From NCBI GenBank assembly GCA_011947345.1, contig JAAVTG010000054.1:1-35002 (forward strand): a stretch of 35,002 nt of DNA, read 5' to 3'. Within the stretch, counting starts at the first letter, position 1; the number at the start of each line of letters is the position of its first letter. Of this stretch, positions 29,628-35,002 are shown one piece after another. The DNA is from Phytophthora quininea. Its lineage: Eukaryota; Oomycota; Peronosporomycetes; Peronosporales; Peronosporaceae. Under the pieces are notes generated by a model that saw nothing but the letters and a program-made list of their open reading frames with translations, made no database searches and had not been told where the DNA came from. A program made the translations under genes and the position numbers.

Positions 29628-30639
29628 GGTAGACGGGGGCGCTCGAAGAAAGACACGCTGAACCTCCGAATAATGGGGAAATGAGTGACGGCGCGTCTGG
29701 TCCGGTTCTTTAGAAAGTGATGACTAGGTTTAAGTATGGACGTGGGCTCGAAAGAAGGCGCCATATGCACCTTTTCGTGGACGGGGCCGCGCCCCCATTA
29801 CTCACGCGACCAGTACCACCTGGTTGAAACGCACTTTGAAATGGCCAACCTGCTGCGGTTGCCGTTGGTGGCCACCACACACGACAATCCCCAGGCGATG
29901 CGTGTCGCCGCCTTCGTGGCAATCAAGTTGAGAAGATAGGAACGTCATGACTCATGACTCATGACGCCGGAGGCCGGCTGCGTTAGCTGTCGCTGCGCTC
30001 TAGAGTCGAGTCCCCGCACTGCAGCAAGTGGTTTTGTGTACTGTATCACGCCGTAGAGGGAGGACAGGCACAGATTGAATTCGTCGAAACGCTTTCGCAG
30101 TACAGGCGCGATAACGATTTTCCTCACGTCCGTTGCGCCGCAGCGACATACGCTAACGGGACTCGAATCGCGGTTTCTTTTGATTGAGCGCATGAGGTTG
30201 CTCGGTCGCAATGCGGAAGCTGTCATATTATGCTATTGCAGTAATTAGTCTTCATTCTCGTTTAAATTCCTGTTATTTTGGTCCCGACATTTGTGGAATT
30301 GTGCCTTGTTGTCCTAGATCCACAACTCGAAACGCCAACAAAGAAGCATGATACTACGAGTGCCTAGAGCTCTGTAGGAATAATTTAATTATTTTAACAA
30401 TCAGTAGTTTGAGAGGAGGGTAATTACAAAATTATACTGGGATAGGAGAGAAGCGAACAGCCCAGTCCAACAAGGATTAATGGAGAGAAGCCCAGCCCAA
30501 CAAGGATAAATTCCGTGGTAAGGTACTGGTAGAATATCAATGGCAAAGGGGTTACTCAAAAGGATGGTAACATTGTTTCGTCCTTCTATTGAGGCGGATT
30601 GCAGTAAAAAAATGGTAATATTTCTAAATCCAGCCTCAT
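29628..30639. other. 1-kb gene-poor region
   Basis: No gene supported. It holds the mucin-like gene's promoter (pyrimidine-rich on minus) and two short unrecognised frames (29736-29939 +, 29945-30226 -). It also holds three perfect tandem copies of TCATGAC at 29945-29965 and an imperfect direct repeat at 30445-30480 / 30482-30510 (GGAGAGAAG...CCCAG-CCAACAAGGAT). From 30230 the sequence becomes AT-rich. Confidence 0.45.
29945..29965 (+). repeat. Three tandem copies of TCATGAC
   Basis: Perfect 7-bp repeat x3, which creates two TGACTCA sites (the palindromic AP-1/Gcn4-type bZIP core). It lies between two unsupported short frames, about 320 bp upstream of the mucin-like gene's start. Could be chance microsatellite or a bZIP site cluster. 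Confidence 0.6.
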
Positions 30640-30759
30640 TGCAGTTTATAGCAAGTCGCTGTTGGATACCAAGTTGAAGCAGATCAAACAACAGCTCCTG
30701 TCGGCTATCTCGAGTAAAAGTATCACCGCTGCAGAAATGATAGAAAAGCTGCGGTAGGA
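30640..30759 (+). pseudogene. CRN kinase C-terminal end fragment
   Basis: Seen: a frame of about 36 codons reading SLLDTKLKQIKQQLLSAISS then KSITAAEMIEKLR and a stop at about 30759. It matches the C-termini of the copies ending at 8918 (LTAAAMLAKLQ) and 22208 (LLLDGKLKRVKEEH...LTAAKVLEKLQ). Everything upstream of the last about 40 residues is missing, so this is an isolated 3' fragment. Confidence 0.65.
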
Positions 30760-30813
30760 AAGAGCTTAAGGGTAGTGTACTTCAACTTCCCCGTTGAATT
30801 TAACAAATAGATA

Positions 30814-30932
30814 AGGCCGTGCTGTGCCCGGAGAAGCTCTGAAATTTATTGTGAATGAGCTGTTGCTGCAATTACAGTTTGCTTGTTGGTGATGATTTTG
30901 TTTTCGCTTCGTTTGTGAAGATCTTCGGCATC
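30814..30932 (-). repeat. Dispersed 120-bp repeat, inverted copy 2
   Basis: Minus strand matches 11611-11731 closely (GATGCCGAAGATCTTCACAA at its start, GTAATTGCAGCAACAGCTCA in the middle, GCACAGCACGG near the end). A stop soon after replaces the longer open frame of copy 1. It lies 55 bp downstream of the CRN 3' fragment. Confidence 0.7.
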
Positions 30933-31044
30933 TTTCAGAGAACTAGAATATGTCAGACGACGATTCCTTATGGCCGTAACAGCGGGGTTTATGTGGCGTC
31001 GATAGCGTCGACCAGGAGCCGCTTCGTCGCTGTCCAAGGAGACC

Positions 31045-33118
31045 ATGTTGAAGAAGACACCTACAGCTACATCCCAGCAACGGGGTGGCTCCACCCGATC
31101 CGCCAGGCCCCCGAATCAGGCCAACGCAAACCCTTCCAAAGCATACATAATGGCAAAGAGACCGCTCCGTCGCGCTGGAAGGAAATGCGGCAGTCTGTGC
31201 GCATCAAAGCCACTCTAGAGACCCCACAGAACCAACAGGGCACTGCTAGAATCGCAGATCTGTGCCCTGAAGACCGAGAAAAGGTCTCCAAGTTGGTGCA
31301 GCGGATCGTCGAGGTTGCAACGACTTTGTCATTTTTACTGCCATTATTGAGTGTTTTGTGCTGGTTAGATGCTAATGGAGTTGTGTTGTACTTGTGGTGC
31401 AGGTGGGGACTCTGCAGGAGGAAGGGGATAAGGAGTTCCAGCGTCAAAGAGACGCCCTGGAAGCAGAAGTGCTGGAGCTTAGAGACCAAGTGAAAAGGGA
31501 CATGGAAGAGATCGAGCAGTTAAGTGAAGCTCTCCATTCGGCGACGATGAAGGCCCAAATGTTTGAGGAGAGGGTGGAAGTGCTAGAGGAGAGTACAGAC
31601 GCAGAGACGAGGTCGAGACTGGAGGCTGAGCAGACGCTGGATCTGCTGAAGCTGGAGGTGGATAAACTGCGTGCACTGGTGAGAAAACAGCAGCACGAGA
31701 TGGGGGTGAAGAGCAAAGAGCAACAAGATGAGTTTGAAAATGAACTACGCTGTGTGAATTTACAGCTGAAGGAGACGCAGGAGCTGCTGATTCAAGAGCG
31801 TCATGAGCGAGTCTTAGAGAAACAGAAAGAGCTGGACGAACGACTTGAACGGACTTCGAAGGAGGGAACTACAGTGGATTTGGTAGCATCAAAGCAGAAT
31901 GCTGTTGCCACACCACCGCCTTCAGTACCAAGACTGGATGCGTCGTCGTTCCTGAACACATCAGTGGAGCTGCCGGAGAAGATTAAGGAGATCCTTGAGG
32001 ACTGGAAGGCACGAATGGAAGAGGCTCTAGCAGGAACAACCCGAACTACAGAAATCGCCAAACCAACAGGGCAACAGACAACGCACGTAGATAGCCCTAC
32101 TTCTGCTGTCTCGATTGCGTGTCAAACTGATGTGACGGCTGCTTTCCTTTCGATGGAGCGGGGAGCGAGGTAATAGCCATAGTAAACACCATGGCAAGAA
32201 GGTGGCGACTCCCGCTAATCATCGACACCAACCTCAGAAGGCTTCGAACTTTGACAAATACATTTCTGCGGGAGACTCAAACTCAAGTCGGTCGTCCGAC
32301 GGTCGTCGCGATACAGGACGTGAAGGAGAGGATGAGATTCAAAACCTCGATTTACCAAGGCTACAAGGTGAAGATAGTAGCGAACATGCGTCGCTGGCAA
32401 CGTCGCAGTCGTCCCGGAACTCTACAAGCAGGCACTCCTCGTCCAGCCAAAAAGAAAGACAGCAGCGTGTTGTTTCCAACCCGATAATGACGTATCAGCG
32501 CAGAAAGCACTCTCGAAAGCTTCCACCAGCACAAGATGGCGAAAGTGAAGCTGACATATCCAACTTCCCAGACATTTCCCTTTTGAACGTGATGAATGGA
32601 AACCAGCAGTCACGGCAGCGTGGTCTCCGCCACGGAAACGCCATCATTGGTGGTGTATACGAAGCATCGCTGTTCGATGTCGTCGATGCCATTGAAAATG
32701 CGCAACAAGAGCCGCCAAGTGACCGTTTTCAAAATGTGGGTCACTTTCAAGAGCAATGTCCAGAGCCAGTAGAAACCAAAAGTCCCTCTACACGGATTGA
32801 AAACCTGCGCAGACACATCGAAGCTCGCGAACGTACACTACACCAGCGGTATGATGATCAGGCCCACCTTATTGGCAATGATGCAGCCCCATCGTCTGCG
32901 ATGGACGGTCTTGCTGTTTTTGACGAGGTGAAGGACTTGTACGCTGAAGATCTGTTCACGTCCCGTCGTTGGGGGCATTCTCTGCAGCTCCTGAACAATT
33001 TCACGCGTCTTGGCCTCCCATAGATCGCACAGCACGAGAATTATCCGTTCAAGAGTCTATTGAGAGAGACATGGAGGAGTTATTGCGCTCGGACAATTTT
33101 GCACGTGGAGAGCGCTGA
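31045..33118 (+). CDS. Coiled-coil protein, possibly hinderin-like (centrosomal/ciliary class)
   Basis: Seen: probable ATG 31045 (frame 1, Ser/Gln/Pro-rich: MLKKTPTATSQQRGG). The reading passes to frame 3 near CCCCC 31108-31112, giving TARIADLCPEDREKVSKLVQ. Intron 31314-31402 (gttgca...gtgcag; the donor is weak) joins IVE to VGTLQEEGDKEF. A coiled coil of about 150 residues follows (LEAEVLELRDQVKRDMEEIE, LEAEQTLDLLKLEVDKLRAL), then a disordered Ser-rich C-terminal half. Further frame changes lie at GGGG 32160-32163 and near 33012-33020, with a final segment (ELSVQESIERDMEELLRSD) to the stop at 33118. About 660 residues. The LCPEDREKV...LV-RI motif before a coiled coil recalls vertebrate hinderin (KIAA1328); this assignment is from memory and tentative. 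The start is uncertain. Confidence 0.6.
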
Positions 33119-33719
33119 TCCTCACTTAGATAATAAGGTGACGACGCTGGTTGAATCCTCGCGCTGGAGGTGGACTTGGGACCGCATAAGGTCAACGACT
33201 TGACAAGGGAAACCACTTCAACTTGGTGCATACTAAAGCAAAGCTTAATTGGCTAAAGAAGGAACACTTATTTACTGGACGCTCGTTGCCTTCTGGTTGG
33301 AACGACGGACAGCTAGGCGCCCGAGTTGCCAACGATCGATTCCACAGGGGCATCCGTTTTGCTGTTCGATCAGCGATGACTGGGAGGAGCCGCTGTCGTG
33401 ATGCCTGGAGTCCATTTGGTGATTTCACGTGGCGCTGTCAAGGCCTTGCAGATGTCGAGGTGGTGACAGCCGACTGTTCCTCAGCCACTGCGGCGCCAAC
33501 CAGACGCCCGACTGTGGCACGCTGACCACGAAATGGCAGCGTTGGTCGAGTCTTATGAGGCCACAGACACGAGCACGATCGCATGTGTCCGCTTCAAGTC
33601 GACTTGGCTGAGTCGCCTCACCGTCGATGGCGACGCGATGTCCTGCAAGTATCTTCTCATTTCCAAATCGTCTTCCTCCTGGACATCTACCCAACAAACT
33701 CCTTCGACTACCGTACGCC

Positions 33720-34372
33720 ATGAAGTTCCTGTTAACGCTCGTGTTCGTCGCCGTCGCCGTCCAGTGCGCGTTGGCGTCCAATGGAGAGCGAAAACTGTTG
33801 CGGTCCGGCGCCGTCGACTTCTCGGCGCTCAAGGATGGCAAGACCAGCACGACACAGCAGAAAGACTCGGGCTCCGGTACGAACGCCGCTCTGCCTGGTC
33901 TATCTGGAGTCGGCGGGTTGCCCGACCTCAGCTCCATCACCGGTCAAGGCGGCATCTCCAAGCTCCTGCCGACGGACAAACTGTCTTCGCTGACCAACGG
34001 CGGTGGTCTCGGATCGTTGGCTGGTGGCGCCGGTCTCGACTCCTTGACAAAGGTTTGACCGGCAGTGGTGGTCTGGACTCGCTCACCAAGGGCGTGACCA
34101 GTGGCAAACTACCGGGTCTCGACAAGTTGCCCATCGGTGACGGTAAACTGCCGGGGCTCGACAGTTTGCCCATCGGCGGTGGCAGTGGTGGTGCGGGCCT
34201 TTCGGGCATCACGGACAAGCTGAGCGGTCTGACTAAGGGCCTTGGTCCCCCTCAACAAGCGGTGGCAAGCAATCCTACTTGACCGATGAGAATCCGAAGA
34301 AGGTTGAGGCAATCCTCGTCGTTAGGCGAACAGAGTCTGAAGCAGGACAAGGTGCAGCAAAAATCCCTGTAG
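33720..34372 (+). pseudogene. Secreted Gly/Leu-rich repeat protein, copy 2 (several frame changes)
   Basis: ATG 33720; signal peptide MKFLLTLVFVAVAVQCALA, one residue different from copy 1. Nearly identical protein up to AGLDSLTKV, where a missing A (CAAAGG against CGAAAGG in context) stops the frame at 34058. The repeat region continues in a second frame, then shifts again near 34245 (GGTCCCCCTC against GGTCTCCCCTC) and near 34308 (GAGGCAATCC against GAGGGGCAATCC). The family stop is conserved at 34370-34372. With three or more breaks it is either a decaying duplicate or a badly called one. The Inr-like element at 33657 is retained. Confidence 0.65.
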
Positions 34373-34397
34373 ACTGGAGCCTGGCTAGTCTCTGTGG

Positions 34398-34431
34398 TAT
34401 GCTTCCCACACTCTGTAGCGTGGGAAGCATA
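34398..34431. repeat. Perfect 12-bp inverted repeat (hairpin) in the 3' flank of copy 2
   Basis: TATGCTTCCCAC (34398-34409) and GTGGGAAGCATA (34420-34431) are perfect reverse complements separated by a 10-base loop. The corresponding place in copy 1 (after GGCTAGTCT) has a shorter, unrelated sequence. It could be a small foldback insertion or an RNA hairpin in the 3' UTR. Confidence 0.85.
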
Positions 34432-34582
34432 GTATATCGAATCAAAGAGAAGATAGTGTCGTTTTATCATCGATTCCGTCGTGTGTTTTGTCTCAACAAA
34501 TCGAGAATTACGACAGTGTAGTTCGCGGTGGGAAGTGGTGCTTAGCATCACGTAAGAAGAAAGAACTGCCCAGGACGAAATT

Positions 34583-35002
34583 GTTAGACATAAGTACCGC
34601 TGGATTGGATGAATCGCTATGACGTACAAGTTACGGAGGAGAGACTTCCGATCAGGATCCAAAGCCAACGCTTTGTCGTACAAGCACTTCGCGCGGGTCC
34701 ACTGCCCGCGTTTGTGTAGAAATTCGCGAAGGCCTCGTAGATACTCACTTCTTCTCGACTCAGTCGTTTACGACTTCCACTTTGAATCGATTTCCATCAT
34801 CGACTTCATTGCGCTTGTCACGTGTTTGCTCGTTGACTTCATCTAAAAGTTTTTCGAAAGATTTCTCGACCAAACCGTGATCGCCCAATTGACTCAGCAC
34901 CACAGCCAACCGCAGTTGATTTTTCGTGTGGAACGGAAGCACTTTCAGCGACTTCTCCAGTAGGTGACATGCTGTCGACAGATGCTTATCCCTACTCTGT
35001 GT
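34583..35002 (-). CDS. TPR-repeat protein (5' end outside window, partial)
   Basis: Seen from the right edge on minus: HLLEKSLKVLPFHTKNQLRL, AVVLSQLGDHGLVEKSFEKL (34.97-34.83 kb), a charged linker, then after a frame change EEVSIYEAFANFYTNAG and after another QWTRAKCLYDKALALDPDRK (about 34690-34630). The last has the classic TPR end A-xx-LDP. At least two TPR-like helical pairs are therefore readable, split over three frames; the second break lies at GGG near 34708. The 3' end is unclear, as the frame runs on antisense into the duplication without recognisable sequence. Function is unknown beyond a protein-interaction scaffold. Confidence 0.55.

Larger units (their letters stand above)
33215..34482 (+). 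repeat. 1.25-kb segmental duplication, copy 2
   Basis: Direct-orientation copy of 11813-13060. Upstream of the gene it lacks about 15 bp near 33380 and has an extra CGCTGTCAAGG-like stretch near 33432. The 3' flank contains the hairpin at 34398-34431, which copy 1 lacks. Both borders abut unrelated sequence, and no transposase or terminal inverted repeat was found at either edge. Confidence 0.9.

Noticed and set aside
30130..30180. tRNA-like T-loop (GATTCGAGTCC on minus)
   Set aside because: Flanking bases do not form a T-stem, and no acceptor, D or anticodon arms could be placed.

Overview
The window looks like nuclear DNA of an oomycete, most likely a Phytophthora-like plant pathogen. Four things point that way: Crinkler (CRN)-type effector genes and relics with kinase-like C-termini; short GT-AG introns (40-165 nt) inside compact, closely packed genes; genes expected of a eukaryote with motile flagellated spores (dynein-2 light intermediate chain, an IQ/WW protein); and a secreted glycine/leucine-rich protein. 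No rRNA, tRNA, CRISPR array or complete transposon was recognised. The species cannot be read from the sequence.

Layout. 1-5.1 kb: the 3' part of an IQ/WW/zinc-finger coiled-coil gene, then a multi-exon gene of unknown function. 5.1-6.2 kb: no assignable gene. 6.2-7.75 kb: a Hikeshi-type Hsp70 import carrier and a membrane-anchored staphylococcal-nuclease-like protein, convergent with 14 bp between stop codons. 7.9-9.8 kb: two CRN kinase relics, converging on a gene of unknown family (paralog A, 9.8-10.9 kb). 11.8-13.1 kb: copy 1 of a 1.25-kb duplication carrying a secreted protein gene, followed by a short CRN relic. 13.9-19.2 kb: a housekeeping island with SF3B3 (splicing), PIG-H (GPI anchor synthesis) and an AlkB-like dioxygenase. 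19.4-22.2 kb: two head-to-head CRN relics, converging on paralog B (22.5-23.5 kb). 23.6-28.0 kb: a second housekeeping island with proteasome beta-2, DYNC2LI1, SEC22 and CDC123. 28.4-29.6 kb: a mucin-like single-pass membrane protein. 29.6-30.8 kb: gene-poor DNA with a CRN 3' end fragment. 31.0-33.1 kb: a coiled-coil gene. 33.2-34.5 kb: copy 2 of the duplication. 34.6-35.0 kb: the edge of a TPR gene.

Two themes run through the window. First, almost every long conserved gene, including ones expected to be essential, is broken by single-base frame changes that mostly fall in short homopolymer runs. This is the signature of assembly or base-calling error, and most such genes should be read as intact. 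Second, conserved gene islands alternate with patches of decayed CRN modules. There, two types of N-terminal header are joined to the same downstream modules, and the pair 'CRN kinase unit converging on an unknown-family gene' occurs twice. Genuine decay (a nonsense codon, truncations, a missing middle domain) is visible in the CRN pieces on top of the sequencing noise.
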